DNA from: an uncultured Lachnospiraceae bacterium
Lineage (GTDB): Bacteria > Bacillota > Clostridia > Lachnospirales > Anaerotignaceae
Reading direction: 5' to 3'
Assembly: GCA_944380405.1 (NCBI GenBank)
Contig: CALWHO010000014.1
Location: 1-64,000, forward strand
Length of the DNA stretch: 64,000 bases
The notes under the pieces are model-generated. The model was not told the origin of the DNA. It saw nothing but the letters and a program-made list of their open reading frames with translations, and made no database searches. Of the stretch, positions 16,358 through 25,942 are shown in pieces. How positions within the stretch are numbered: the first letter of the stretch is position 1; each line of letters starts with the position of its first letter. A program made the translations under genes and the position numbers.

Positions 16358-17347
16358 TTATGTGCTGTATTTTACTATTATAATCTCTACAGCAATTTCA
16401 TCGTCTATTTTCCCGCTTTTTATGTTATAGTCCGCTTCAAGACAGTCAATAATAGCTTTTTTAATTATTTCTGCCGTAAAGTTTCGGCTTTGAGCAGAAC
16501 ACTCCTTAACGCTGTAATACTTTTGCCCTGTTATATCTATTATTTCATTTATTGTTTTGCCTTCCTTTAAAAGGAGGTTGCACTGATACATTATTCTAAA
16601 CTGTCTTGCTATTAAAAACAGTATTTTTATAGGTGCTTCGTTATACATCAAAAGGTTTCTGTATATCTCAACTGCCTTTGATGGATTTCTCTCACCAACT
16701 GCTGTCACAAGGTCAAATACCTTTGCCTCTACTGTTTTTGTACATATCAAATCAATTATTTCTTTTGTTACGGTGCCTTCCTGGCCTATATAAGATATTA
16801 ATTTTTTAACCTCTTTTTCAAGGCTTTCCATTGATGTTCCTACGCAGTGTATTATATAAAGAGCGTCTTCCTGTGAGCAGCTTATTTTTTCTCTTTTAAA
16901 TATAGATACTATATCCTTTGCTGCCTCTATATCTTTTTTCTCTGCATACTCCTGCACAAAGCCTATTTTCTGTATAGCTTTATAAATACGGCTTCTTTTG
17001 TCTACGTTTTTTTCTTCAAATATAAGGCATGTGCTTTCTGGTATATCTGAAAGAAACTCTGTCATTTTCTCGCTGTCGTTTTTTCTGCCTTCTTTAAAAA
17101 GACCGCTATCCTTTACAACAACTACTCTTTTTTCACTGAAAAATGGCATTGTTTCGCAGGAGTCTATTATAGTGCCTATGTCTGCCATGCCTTCAAAAAC
17201 GGTTTTGTTCATTACTTCGTCACTGCCGTCTAAAACTGCCTTTTCCAGTTCTTTTGCGCCTTTAGTCATTAAAAAGTTTTCTTCTCCAAAAAGGAGGTAA
17301 CATTTTTCAAACTTTTTTTGTTTTATATGGTCTTTTATTGATGCCAA
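16358..17347 (-). CDS. holA: DNA polymerase III delta subunit
   Basis: A 329-residue HolA. The N-terminal domain begins MASIKDHIKQKKFEKCYLLFGEE, equivalent to the YLLxGxE motif of clamp-loader delta subunits, followed by AAA+-like and collar domains. It opens the beta sliding clamp as part of the clamp loader. One base separates it from comEC, the order comEC-holA being common in Firmicutes. Confidence 0.92.
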   Translation of the reverse strand: MASIKDHIKQKKFEKCYLLFGEENFLMTKGAKELEKAVLDGSDEVMNKTVFEGMADIGTIIDSCETMPFFSEKRVVVVKDSGLFKEGRKNDSEKMTEFLSDIPESTCLIFEEKNVDKRSRIYKAIQKIGFVQEYAEKKDIEAAKDIVSIFKREKISCSQEDALYIIHCVGTSMESLEKEVKKLISYIGQEGTVTKEIIDLICTKTVEAKVFDLVTAVGERNPSKAVEIYRNLLMYNEAPIKILFLIARQFRIMYQCNLLLKEGKTINEIIDITGQKYYSVKECSAQSRNFTAEIIKKAIIDCLEADYNIKSGKIDDEIAVEIIIVKYST

Positions 17348-17348
17348 T

Positions 17349-19646
17349 TTATGTTTCCTCCTCTATTGCAGTATAAATTTCGTAATCTCTGCCGTCTGTT
17401 TTTACAGTAACAGTGCCATTTTTGGCAGTATTATATATTTTTGTACCATTTAAGCTTAAATTTTCAATTACTTCATCACTTGGGTGACCGTAAATATTAT
17501 TTTTGCCGCTGGATATTACGGCATATTCAGGGTCTATATATTTTACAAACTCAGCGCTTGTGGAATACTTTGAGCCATGATGTGCTACTTTAAGTATATC
17601 ACAGTACATATTACTATTTGCAATCATAAGTAAATTTTCAACATCAATATCCACATCACCTGTAAAAAGCACAGATACACTGCCGCATGTAAGCTTTAAA
17701 ACAAGTGAGCCTTTATTTGTGTCAATTTCATCAAAAACAGGTGTTTTTAATGGATAAAGACAGTCTATATTTATGCCGCCTGAAAGTAAAGCACTGTCAC
17801 CTGCTTTTATTTTTGAAACAGGTATATTTTTATTTTGGGCAGATGAAATTATTTCGTTATAAATAGCGTTATCACCATAATCGAAATCTGCCACAAAAAT
17901 ATTACCGATATCTATATTTTCAATAAGCTCCAAAGCGCCATATGAATGGTCCATATCAGGATGTGATATAAAAAGAGCCGTTATACTGTTTATTCCGTAG
18001 TAATTAAGATATGGAATAATTGTTCCAAGACCTGTATTTTCAGTATTTTCTTTTTCCGTATAAAATCCGCCTGTATCAAATACGTAAGTTCCACCGTCAT
18101 ATGTCCGAACTATTGTACACTCACCCTGACCTACATCTATAAAGTCTATATAGTTTTCTTTAAACAAAAATCTATTTGACGTAAGCACAAACATCATAGA
18201 CATAAAAACTGCCACAGATGACACAATTACTTTACGTGAATGCAAATTACCCTTTACCAAAAGCATTATAAGTATATAGTAAAGGCATATAAATATCAAA
18301 CCTAAATTTCCCGTTGTTATATTTGCCAAAAATGTACCTGAAAAATACGTACACAAAACATCTATTAATTTTAATATTACATATATTCCGCCAGACACAA
18401 ATATTCCCAAAGGAGCAGAAACAAATGTAACTATTCCCCCAATTATAGCCAGCACCAAAAGAGGCGTCATAAGAGGAATAGCAACTATATTAACAAATAT
18501 GCCAGCAAATGACACATTATAAAAGAAGTATGAAATTACAGGCAGTGTAAATGCCGTTACCATAAAAGACTTTTTTATAATGGAAACTATTTTTTCAGTA
18601 ATACTTTCGCCATTACTAAAAACTACTGCCATAACGGCATATGTAGAGATAACACTCATTAAAAATCCCACATTATAAATTACATATGGATTAAATATAA
18701 CCATAATTGTAACAGCAGCACAAAGTGAATTAAGTCCGTCACTTCTCTTTTCCAGTACCATACCCAAAAGCATTATTTCAGTCATAATAGACGCTCTTAC
18801 AACAGAACTGGACATGCCTGTAAACACTGCATAAAATGCCACAAAGAAAATTGAAACAATATATGCTCTTTTTGTGCTTAATACTTTGCTTAAAACATAT
18901 ATTATAAATCCATACATAACAGAAACATGAAGACCTGAAACTGCCAGCATATGTGCTATACCGCCTGCTGAATAAACATCCCTTGTTTCATCAGTCAAAA
19001 GTGAGTCATAGCCCATTACAACTGCTGAAACTACAGATGCTTCCTTTTCAGGCAGTATGGAATAAAAATTACTTACAAGGCTATTTCTTATACTATCTAT
19101 ATAGTCTGTAATTTTTAATTTATCATGGTTTTTTAGATATATATTTTCTGCAAAAAATACAAAGTCCATGTTTTCGCATTTAAGGTAGTTTTCAAAATTA
19201 TACTTACCCTTTACAGTTGGTACAGAAGAGGATATAACGCCTTTTGAATATATAATATCTCCGCTTTTAACATAAGTATTTTCTGGAGTATACAAAAAGG
19301 CACTATAGTCACAGTTTTTTTCAGTATCTTCATACTTAATATGGTTTACTGTAACTTTAAGGCGCTGTTTATTGTTATCTGTAAACTCTGTACTTTCTAC
19401 CCTGCATTCTATATAAGCATCTAAAGTATTTGAAAAAGGCAAATCATAATTTGTTGCGTTTCGCAACATAAAGCCAAAAATAAACACAACAGGTAATATT
19501 AAAAATACATTTATACCTGTATTTTTATATTTATAAAAACAAAAACAAAACGCCAAAAAGGCAGCACAGGCAAAAACTTCCTTATGCTGCCACATTAAAA
19601 CTGATGTTATTAATGAAAGCACAATCCATAAAAATGGTCTTTTCAT
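17349..19646 (-). CDS. comEC: DNA internalisation competence protein ComEC/Rec2
   Basis: A 765-residue membrane protein with the full ComEC layout: N-terminal helices and a DUF4131 OB-like domain (about 1-160), the central competence channel domain (about 180-450, with GIAHMLAVSGLHVSVMYG), and a C-terminal metallo-beta-lactamase-like domain. The last has DVGQGECTIV and HPDMDHSYGAL as predicted nuclease residues. It would form the cytoplasmic-membrane channel and degrade the non-transported strand during DNA uptake. Its ATG overlaps the stop of the GerMN lipoprotein gene, indicating one operon with comEA further upstream. Confidence 0.94.
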   Translation of the reverse strand: MKRPFLWIVLSLITSVLMWQHKEVFACAAFLAFCFCFYKYKNTGINVFLILPVVFIFGFMLRNATNYDLPFSNTLDAYIECRVESTEFTDNNKQRLKVTVNHIKYEDTEKNCDYSAFLYTPENTYVKSGDIIYSKGVISSSVPTVKGKYNFENYLKCENMDFVFFAENIYLKNHDKLKITDYIDSIRNSLVSNFYSILPEKEASVVSAVVMGYDSLLTDETRDVYSAGGIAHMLAVSGLHVSVMYGFIIYVLSKVLSTKRAYIVSIFFVAFYAVFTGMSSSVVRASIMTEIMLLGMVLEKRSDGLNSLCAAVTIMVIFNPYVIYNVGFLMSVISTYAVMAVVFSNGESITEKIVSIIKKSFMVTAFTLPVISYFFYNVSFAGIFVNIVAIPLMTPLLVLAIIGGIVTFVSAPLGIFVSGGIYVILKLIDVLCTYFSGTFLANITTGNLGLIFICLYYILIMLLVKGNLHSRKVIVSSVAVFMSMMFVLTSNRFLFKENYIDFIDVGQGECTIVRTYDGGTYVFDTGGFYTEKENTENTGLGTIIPYLNYYGINSITALFISHPDMDHSYGALELIENIDIGNIFVADFDYGDNAIYNEIISSAQNKNIPVSKIKAGDSALLSGGINIDCLYPLKTPVFDEIDTNKGSLVLKLTCGSVSVLFTGDVDIDVENLLMIANSNMYCDILKVAHHGSKYSTSAEFVKYIDPEYAVISSGKNNIYGHPSDEVIENLSLNGTKIYNTAKNGTVTVKTDGRDYEIYTAIEEET

Positions 19647-20602
19647 TATTCATCTTCTCCAATTACCATAGGCTCAAATGGTTTTCCAAATTCCACATGG
19701 CCTTTAAACTCATCCTGTTTTTCTCCTTCTATAAGGAACTGTACTTTTTCAACATTTGAAAGCTCTGTAAGTGAGTTTACAATAGAATATATTGTAAGAA
19801 GCTCACCTGTTGTGCCGCCTGAATGTTTTGTTACAAATTCCTGACTTAAATCAACATAGCATATACCGTCTGCTGTTTCTATATTTCGTATCTTTGTTTC
19901 AGATGGAACTGTTGCTATATGTCCCTCTTCTTCTGGTCCAGCAATAAGGGCTTCCATTACATATTTTTCAAGGGACTCTATTGTATTAACCTCAATTCTG
20001 CGTTCTTCCTTAACAAGCTCTGTACCATCTTCTGAAGCAAAATACAATACTACTGTTCTTGAGGAATTTGTTGGCTCTGGGTCTATTTGAGCATCTATAA
20101 AAAGGTTATCCCTTGTCATAACGCCCATTTCGTTACCGCTTGAATTTTTAAGAGGCGTACCGTCTATCCAAATACTTACTCCATCAACAAAATAAAGTCC
20201 TGTAAGTGTCCACACAATAGCTGAGCGGCAGTACATTTCCTCTCCTGCTTTTAATGTGTAATAATCATTTGAAAGGTTTACTGTCACCTGTTTTTCATTA
20301 ACGGCAACACTTAATATTTCAACATTTTCAGGTATTGCAGATACTCTGTTTTCGCCCATTGGAGCTTCTTTCATTTTATTAAGGGCAGAAACAGCCATAT
20401 CATACACATCTACTCCGTCTATTTCGCAGTATTCAGACACCAGCTCCTGTGTTGATAAATCCATATAATACACATCTAAACCCATGTTTATATTATTTGA
20501 ACTGCTGGAAACCTGAGCCTCATCACTGCATGAAGTAAATACAAACACTGAAAAAAGCAAAACTGCCGATATTATTATATAAAGCAAATTAGTTTTTTTC
20601 AT
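19646..20602 (-). CDS. GerMN domain lipoprotein
   Basis: About 318 residues. A signal peptide ends in lipobox FTSC, predicting a membrane-anchored extracytoplasmic lipoprotein. Two repeats of the GerMN fold follow: first near 50-165, second near 185-300 (with GPEEEGHIATVPSETKIRN). GerM of Bacillus acts in spore germination and septation, but tandem GerMN lipoproteins also occur next to two-component systems, as with LpqB beside MtrAB in Actinobacteria. Here it directly follows a histidine kinase gene, so a signalling role is plausible (inference). Start is set at the ATG at 20602 because the in-frame GTG upstream lies inside the AGAGGTG ribosome site. Confidence 0.85.
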   Translation of the reverse strand: MKKTNLLYIIISAVLLFSVFVFTSCSDEAQVSSSSNNINMGLDVYYMDLSTQELVSEYCEIDGVDVYDMAVSALNKMKEAPMGENRVSAIPENVEILSVAVNEKQVTVNLSNDYYTLKAGEEMYCRSAIVWTLTGLYFVDGVSIWIDGTPLKNSSGNEMGVMTRDNLFIDAQIDPEPTNSSRTVVLYFASEDGTELVKEERRIEVNTIESLEKYVMEALIAGPEEEGHIATVPSETKIRNIETADGICYVDLSQEFVTKHSGGTTGELLTIYSIVNSLTELSNVEKVQFLIEGEKQDEFKGHVEFGKPFEPMVIGEDE

Positions 20603-20614
20603 ATCTATCACCTC

Positions 20615-22069
20615 TTATTTATTTGTACTGTTATGTATAAGAGGTATTCTTACAACAAATGTTGTACCCTCGTTTTCCCTGCTTGTAACCTTTATACTGC
20701 CGTCATGCATTAAAACTGTTGAATGTGTAATTGAAAGACCAAGACCTGTACCGCCTGTTTGTCTGTCCCTTGTTTTATCTATACGATAGAACCTCTGGAA
20801 TATTTTTGTAAGCTCTTTTTCTGCCATACCTATACCTGTATCGCTTACAGTTATAAATGCATTTTGATGGTCACAGTCAAGGTTTACCTTCACTTCTCCA
20901 CCATCGTCCGTATATTTTATACCGTTTTCAATTAAGTTTGATATGGCAAGTGTAAACTTAGTAGCATCTATATCGGCAGAAACTTCTTTTATTGGGTTAA
21001 ATATAAGAGTTATATTTTTGTCATCTGCCAGTGGCTGAAGCCTTTTAACTGTATCTCCTACAACTTTATTAAGGTTTTCTGCTTTAAAGTTTACAGGTAT
21101 CTCTTTCTGGTCAAGACGCACTAAAGTAAGCAGGTCATTTATAATTTCTGTCATTCTGTCTACTTCGCTGTTTATATCCCTCATAAACTCCTCATACATT
21201 TCCTTTGGAGTATCAGCATTCATAAGAAGTGACTCGCTTAATACCTTTATAGAACTTAAAGGCGTTTTAAGCTCATGGCTTACATTTGAAACAAATGTCT
21301 GTCTTGAGCTTTCTACCTGTTCAAGCTTTTGTGCCATATCATTTACTGCCTCTGAAACCTTTGCCATTTCCTCATAATTAAACTGATTTACAGGAAGGCG
21401 CTGTTCTAAGTGACCATCTGCTATTTTCTGTATAACAGCAACCATTTTATTAAGTGGGTCTACAATCATATGGGCAAATGCAAACACAATTATGGCTATG
21501 AAAAGTGTCATTGTAACCATAAGTATGTAAACAGTTTTCTTTATATTATCAACCTTTTCCAGTATATCGCTTGGCATGTCTGCTATAAGCACAGTACCAA
21601 CCTTATCCCCTGCTTCGTTTACAATACTGGCAACAGCGTATATACTGCCGTTTTCCTGCACATTTGCAACGTCTTTTTCATCAAGGGCTTCTATTATCTC
21701 TGGCAAAAGGTATGTTTTGCCTATTTCTGTTTTGTTTGAGTCATTTACAACAGTACCCATGGCGTCTGTTACTATTGTTCTAAAGCCGCCTCGTGAACTG
21801 GTGTTTTGTATATCTTCGTCAAACTCAAGTTTTTTATTTTCGTCATAAAGATAGTTTGAAATTGTAATATGACCTGAAAGTATATTAGCCTGATTAAGAA
21901 GCTCTTTTTTTCGCTCTTCTATATAATAATTTTCAGTTGCCTTAAATATAACAGTGCTGGAAAACAAAACAGGAACTATGCCAACAATTATATATGTGGC
22001 AAAAAGCATCCATTTTATACTCCAGCTTCTTTTCTTTTTATTTATATTTTTAGCCAAAATAGTATCCAA
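20615..22069 (-). CDS. Sensor histidine kinase
   Basis: About 484 residues: transmembrane helices near 21-43 and 180-200 bracket an extracytoplasmic sensor of about 135 residues, followed by a HAMP domain (200-255), HisKA with His265 in SNVSHELKTPL, and an HATPase domain (NLIENGIKYTDDGG, DTGIGM, GGTGLGLS). The layout resembles the WalK/PhoR/ResE group. It overlaps the response regulator gene by about 20 bp. Start is uncertain: TTG at 22069 abuts GGGGAG with no spacing, and a second in-frame TTG at 22057 is 12 nt away. Confidence 0.93.
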   Translation of the reverse strand: MDTILAKNINKKKRSWSIKWMLFATYIIVGIVPVLFSSTVIFKATENYYIEERKKELLNQANILSGHITISNYLYDENKKLEFDEDIQNTSSRGGFRTIVTDAMGTVVNDSNKTEIGKTYLLPEIIEALDEKDVANVQENGSIYAVASIVNEAGDKVGTVLIADMPSDILEKVDNIKKTVYILMVTMTLFIAIIVFAFAHMIVDPLNKMVAVIQKIADGHLEQRLPVNQFNYEEMAKVSEAVNDMAQKLEQVESSRQTFVSNVSHELKTPLSSIKVLSESLLMNADTPKEMYEEFMRDINSEVDRMTEIINDLLTLVRLDQKEIPVNFKAENLNKVVGDTVKRLQPLADDKNITLIFNPIKEVSADIDATKFTLAISNLIENGIKYTDDGGEVKVNLDCDHQNAFITVSDTGIGMAEKELTKIFQRFYRIDKTRDRQTGGTGLGLSITHSTVLMHDGSIKVTSRENEGTTFVVRIPLIHNSTNK

Positions 22070-22742
22070 CTCCCCATTTTGTGAAAATGTATTTTGGTTC
22101 GCTTGGGTTTTCTTCTATTTTTTCCCTAAGTCTACGGATATGCACATCCACTGTTCTTGCATCTCCTGGGTAGTCATAGCCCCAAACAGTATCAAGAAGG
22201 TTTTCACGGCTATATACTTTACCTTCGTTTTTCATTAAATGCTCAAGAAGGTCATATTCTTTTGCTGTAAGGTTTGTTTCTTTGCCATTTATAAATACTC
22301 TGCGGCTGTCAAGCTCAAGTTTTAAGCCCTTTCTTTCAAGGGTATTTGAAGCCTGTACTTCTTTTACTTCTACCTTTCTTACGCTTCTTCTTAAAATAGC
22401 TTTTATTCTTGCTTTAAGTTCAAGTATATTAAAAGGCTTTACAATATAGTCATCTGCACCATATTCAAGACCCATTATTTTATCCATGTCTTCGCCTTTA
22501 GCAGTAACCATTATAATTGGTATCTGTGAAAAGTCCCTTGTCTGCTGGCATACTTCAAGACCGTCCATTTTTGGCAGCATAACATCAAGCACTACAAGGT
22601 CAAAACGACCTTCTTTTATATAATTTAAAGCCTCTTCACCGTCATAGGCTGCTGTTACTTCAAAACCGTCCTGTTCAAGGCTGAATTTTATACCCTTTAC
22701 AATAAGCTTTTCGTCATCTACAACAAGTATTTTATAGGCCAT
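22050..22742 (-). CDS. OmpR/PhoB family response regulator
   Basis: A 230-residue two-domain regulator. The receiver domain (1-120) has acidic DD at 9-10, phospho-acceptor Asp53 in VLDVMLPKMDG and the conserved Lys in VKPF. The C-terminal winged helix (about 135-228) contains LTAKEYDLLEHLMKNEGKVYS and the recognition stretch DARTVDVHIRRLREKIE. It pairs with the adjacent overlapping histidine kinase. Its place between comEA and comEC is unusual and could mean that it controls competence or envelope genes. Confidence 0.94.
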   Translation of the reverse strand: MAYKILVVDDEKLIVKGIKFSLEQDGFEVTAAYDGEEALNYIKEGRFDLVVLDVMLPKMDGLEVCQQTRDFSQIPIIMVTAKGEDMDKIMGLEYGADDYIVKPFNILELKARIKAILRRSVRKVEVKEVQASNTLERKGLKLELDSRRVFINGKETNLTAKEYDLLEHLMKNEGKVYSRENLLDTVWGYDYPGDARTVDVHIRRLREKIEENPSEPKYIFTKWGVGYYFG

Positions 22743-22757
22743 AAATAATCACTCCTT

Positions 22758-23123
22758 TTATTCAGTAACTATATAATTTTTAATATTTTCAAATGTCTTT
22801 TCGCCTATGCCACTAACATTCATAATATCTTCTATTACTTCAAATTTTCCGTTTTCATTACGGTAAGAAATAATAGACATGGCTGTTTTTTCACCTATAC
22901 CTTCCAAAGTCATAAGCTTTTCAATGCCATCAGTATTAATGTTTACAATAGACGATTCATATAAAAATTTTTCAAAACTTGCTACTGTCTCTACATTATC
23001 ATAATATATTTTACCATTGTTTGCAAAGGTGATTTCGCCATTATAACACTTATTGCTGTATAATATTGATAAAATAACAACTACAACTGTGCCCAAAACC
23101 CATAAAAATCTTTCATTTTTCAT
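22758..23123 (-). CDS. comEA: ComEA-like helix-hairpin-helix DNA receptor
   Basis: A 121-residue protein with an N-terminal membrane anchor (about 6-25), a short linker and a C-terminal double helix-hairpin-helix DNA-binding domain: LMTLEGIGEKTAMSIISYR and IMNVSGIGEKTFENIKNYI. It lacks the longer SLBB segment of Bacillus ComEA and is a minimal version. It would hold exogenous duplex DNA on the cell surface for ComEC. Start is the ATG behind AAAGGTG; the GTG inside that site is not used. It is the likely first gene of the comEA-to-gntR run. Confidence 0.88.
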   Translation of the reverse strand: MKNERFLWVLGTVVVVILSILYSNKCYNGEITFANNGKIYYDNVETVASFEKFLYESSIVNINTDGIEKLMTLEGIGEKTAMSIISYRNENGKFEVIEDIMNVSGIGEKTFENIKNYIVTE

Positions 23124-23215
23124 AATATTCACCTTTTATAGTAAATTACCTGTTTCTAACTTTATTTTTTTCTGCTATACTTAAATATAATACTTTTGGA
23201 ACCAAGGAGCAACAA

Positions 23216-24568
23216 ATGAAAAAAATAATTTCTTTATTTATTGTTTTGATATATATTTTTAATTTCACCTCAGTTTCTTTCGCAGCATTAAGCACAGATA
23301 AAACCACATCAGAAGCTCAAGCCCTTACCCTTGAAGCTCAAGCAGCAATACTTATGGATGCCACAACAGGCGAAATAATATACAGCAAAAACATAAATGA
23401 CAAACACTACCCAGCCAGCATAACAAAGCTTATGACTGTTCTTTTATGCCTTGAAAACTGCGAAAAAGACGAAATAGTTACTTTCTCAGACAACGCTGTT
23501 TATTCCATAGAGCCAGGCAGCAGCCACATAGCAATTATGCCTGACGAAGTTCTTACAGTTGAGCAGTGTTTATACGGTATAATGCTTCAGTCAGCAAACG
23601 AGGTTTCAAATGCCATAGCTGAGCATGTAGACGGCACAGTAGAAAAATTTTGTGAGCATATGACCCAAAGATCAAAAGAATTAGGTGCTCAAAACACAAA
23701 CTTTGTTAATCCCAACGGTCTTCATAACGAAAACCATTACACATCTGCTTATGACATGGCTCTTATAGCAAAAGAGCTTTTAAAATATCCATACTTTAAA
23801 GAGATTATGGCTTCAACATATTACGAAATACCGCCTACTAATCTCCAAAGTGAAATACGTTATCTTCACGGACAAAACCAGCTTTTAAAATCCTCCAGCA
23901 TATTCTATTATGAATACTGCGAAGGCGGCAAAACAGGCTTTACAAACGAAGCCGGCAACACACTTGTGGCTTATGCCAAAAAAGGCGATACAGAGCTTAT
24001 TTCTGTTGTACTTCAGTCAACAGGCTATGGCGAATACACAGACACAATAGCTCTTTTTGATTACGGCTTTAACAACTATGAAACTAAGCTTATTTCAGCA
24101 GAAAACACACTTTTAGGCACTGTAAACGTACTTGAAAAGGAAGATGACAAAGAAGCTCTTGATACAGTTAATGGCGTAACAAAAGAAAACGTATATGCAA
24201 CTATTCCTGTTGAATATGCATCTATGCCTATTGAAACAAGTGTTAACTTAAAGGACAGTTTTGTTGGGAACCTTGCAAAGGGTGCTTCATTAGGAACTGC
24301 TGAATATTCCATAAACGGCACATCAATTGCACAGGCAGAGATTGTTTCAGACAAAACAGTTACAATGCCTGAAAAAACACACCTTACAGACATACTTCCT
24401 GTAAACATAAAAATAATAGTTATTATACTTATACTGATACTTATTATTTTTATATCTGCATTATATATTTACAGAAAAATACAAAAGGCAAAAAGACGCA
24501 AAAGACGCCGTCAAAGACGTGCTCAAAGAATGAAAGAAAGCACAGCAAACCAGCTTAATTTACAGTAA
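23216..24568 (+). CDS. D-alanyl-D-alanine carboxypeptidase (DacF/PBP5-type)
   Basis: A 450-residue class-C low-molecular-weight PBP. It has a signal peptide (about 1-24) and three active-site motifs: SITK (Ser68-Lys71), SAN (126-128) and KTG (239-241). A C-terminal transmembrane helix (about 400-422) is followed by a strongly basic tail rich in Arg and Lys. It trims the terminal D-Ala of peptidoglycan peptides outside the membrane. A hydrophobic anchor with basic tail, rather than an amphipathic helix, is a feature of clostridial DacF-like proteins. Divergent from comEA; the start ATG follows AAGGAG. Confidence 0.94.
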   Translation: MKKIISLFIVLIYIFNFTSVSFAALSTDKTTSEAQALTLEAQAAILMDATTGEIIYSKNINDKHYPASITKLMTVLLCLENCEKDEIVTFSDNAVYSIEPGSSHIAIMPDEVLTVEQCLYGIMLQSANEVSNAIAEHVDGTVEKFCEHMTQRSKELGAQNTNFVNPNGLHNENHYTSAYDMALIAKELLKYPYFKEIMASTYYEIPPTNLQSEIRYLHGQNQLLKSSSIFYYEYCEGGKTGFTNEAGNTLVAYAKKGDTELISVVLQSTGYGEYTDTIALFDYGFNNYETKLISAENTLLGTVNVLEKEDDKEALDTVNGVTKENVYATIPVEYASMPIETSVNLKDSFVGNLAKGASLGTAEYSINGTSIAQAEIVSDKTVTMPEKTHLTDILPVNIKIIVIILILILIIFISALYIYRKIQKAKRRKRRRQRRAQRMKESTANQLNLQ

Positions 24569-24575
24569 AAAAGCA

Positions 24576-24612
24576 AAAAGGTATATTGATTAAAATAATC
24601 AATATACCTTTT
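24576..24612. terminator. Bidirectional terminator after dacF-like gene
   Basis: A 16-bp perfect stem AAAAGGTATATTGATT (24576-24591) with AATCAATATACCTTTT (24597-24612), five-base loop. It separates the convergent carboxypeptidase and small membrane-protein genes. Confidence 0.92.
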
Positions 24613-24636
24613 ATTTTTGTCTGCTCTTTTTTTGTA

Positions 24637-24906
24637 TTAGTTAATAGGGCCACCTGCAATAAGTGCGTTATAAACTATTTCGATGCCGTATACTATACAA
24701 AAAATTGTAATCATCCACCATATAGCACTTTTAGGCTCTTTTTTTTCTGTCTGTCCAGCTGCTGTTTTCTTAGCTAAGTTTTCTCTATCTACTACTTTTT
24801 TGTTTAAAACAGAGGCTAAATTGCCAAGGGTCTTGTTTTTGTTTTGGCCATCACTAAACCTGTCCATATGGTTTCTTTGCATTGAATCATAGTCTTTATT
24901 GTTCAT
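24637..24906 (-). CDS. Small single-pass membrane protein of unknown function
   Basis: An 89-residue protein that I do not recognise. The N-terminal two thirds are hydrophilic and rich in Asn, Lys and Gln; one hydrophobic helix (about 62-84, IWWMITIFCIVYGIEIVYNAL) ends the protein near the C-terminus, suggesting a tail-anchored topology. It begins with ATG behind a GGGGGGAAAA-type ribosome site and is followed by the bidirectional terminator, so a real gene is likely. Confidence 0.7.
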   Translation of the reverse strand: MNNKDYDSMQRNHMDRFSDGQNKNKTLGNLASVLNKKVVDRENLAKKTAAGQTEKKEPKSAIWWMITIFCIVYGIEIVYNALIAGGPIN

Positions 24907-25051
24907 AGTTTTTCCCCCCTGCTATATACGTATCATTTTATAAAAAATATGTCCAAAAGTCAAAGACTTCAAATTAATATATTAAAAATATTTGTTCATA
25001 TAGAAAACAGCAACCCTATCTGATATAATCATAAAACAGGAGATGGTTAAA

Positions 25052-25927
25052 TTGAATAGCTTATTTGATTTTAACAAAAAAAGTGCCATGGTGGCTATGG
25101 CAATTGTTGGTATATGTTGGGGCTTTGCCAGTCTTTTTATAAAGCTTACGCCTTGGAGTTCTTTTCAGATAGTGGCTGTAAGAAGCTCAATGGCTGCCAT
25201 ATGCCTTAGTTTATATATACTTCTTATTGAAAAAAAGAAGCTTGTATTTAATAAAACAGTGCTTTTTGTTGGCTTTTTTGTTTGCTTTAAATATATATTT
25301 TATGTTTCCGCAAACAAGCTTACAACTGCCGCAAATGTTGTAGCACTGCATCAGACAAACATAATTTATATACTTATAGCTACCTGTATAATGAATAAAA
25401 CAAAGCCAAGAGGAAAAGACATACTTATTATAATTGCAACTATGGTTGGTATTTCGCTTTTCTTTTTTGGTAAATTTACATTTTCAGGCATGATTGGTAA
25501 CTTACTGGCAGCAGGTGCCGGTATTTGCACTGCCGTTTTATTTTTCATGTCATCTAAGTTTTCAGCATTTGAAGAAAACCTTACATCAATAATTTCGGGA
25601 AATATATTGGCGGCTATTATTTCGTTTATAATGAGCTCCGGTTCATCATTTGAAATAACACCGGTAGCCATAGGCTCAATACTTTTCCTTGGTCTTATAC
25701 AGCAGTCATTTGCATTTATTACATATACAAAGGCTGTAAGAATTATAAGCCCTTTTGCATGTGGAATACTTGTTTCAATAGAGCCTGTATTAAGCCCTAT
25801 TGTATGCTTCTTATTCCTTGGTGAAGCACCTGGAAAGTTTGCAGTATTAGGCACAATAGTAGTTATAGGTTCTATACTTATATGGTCATTAAGCGATGTT
25901 AAAAATACAAAAAAAGATAATCTATAA
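25052..25927 (+). CDS. EamA/DMT family transporter
   Basis: About 291 residues with ten predicted transmembrane helices in two EamA repeats. The first repeat begins VGICWGFASLFIKLTPWSSF, and the second ends with ISPFACGILVSIEPVLSPIVCFLFLGE, a typical DMT motif. Such proteins export metabolites or amino acids. AGGAGATGG precedes a TTG at 25052, taken as the start; the ATG at 25043 overlaps the ribosome site itself. coaBC follows 15 bp later. Confidence 0.87.
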   Translation: MNSLFDFNKKSAMVAMAIVGICWGFASLFIKLTPWSSFQIVAVRSSMAAICLSLYILLIEKKKLVFNKTVLFVGFFVCFKYIFYVSANKLTTAANVVALHQTNIIYILIATCIMNKTKPRGKDILIIIATMVGISLFFFGKFTFSGMIGNLLAAGAGICTAVLFFMSSKFSAFEENLTSIISGNILAAIISFIMSSGSSFEITPVAIGSILFLGLIQQSFAFITYTKAVRIISPFACGILVSIEPVLSPIVCFLFLGEAPGKFAVLGTIVVIGSILIWSLSDVKNTKKDNL

Positions 25928-25942
25928 AGGTGGTAATAAAAT

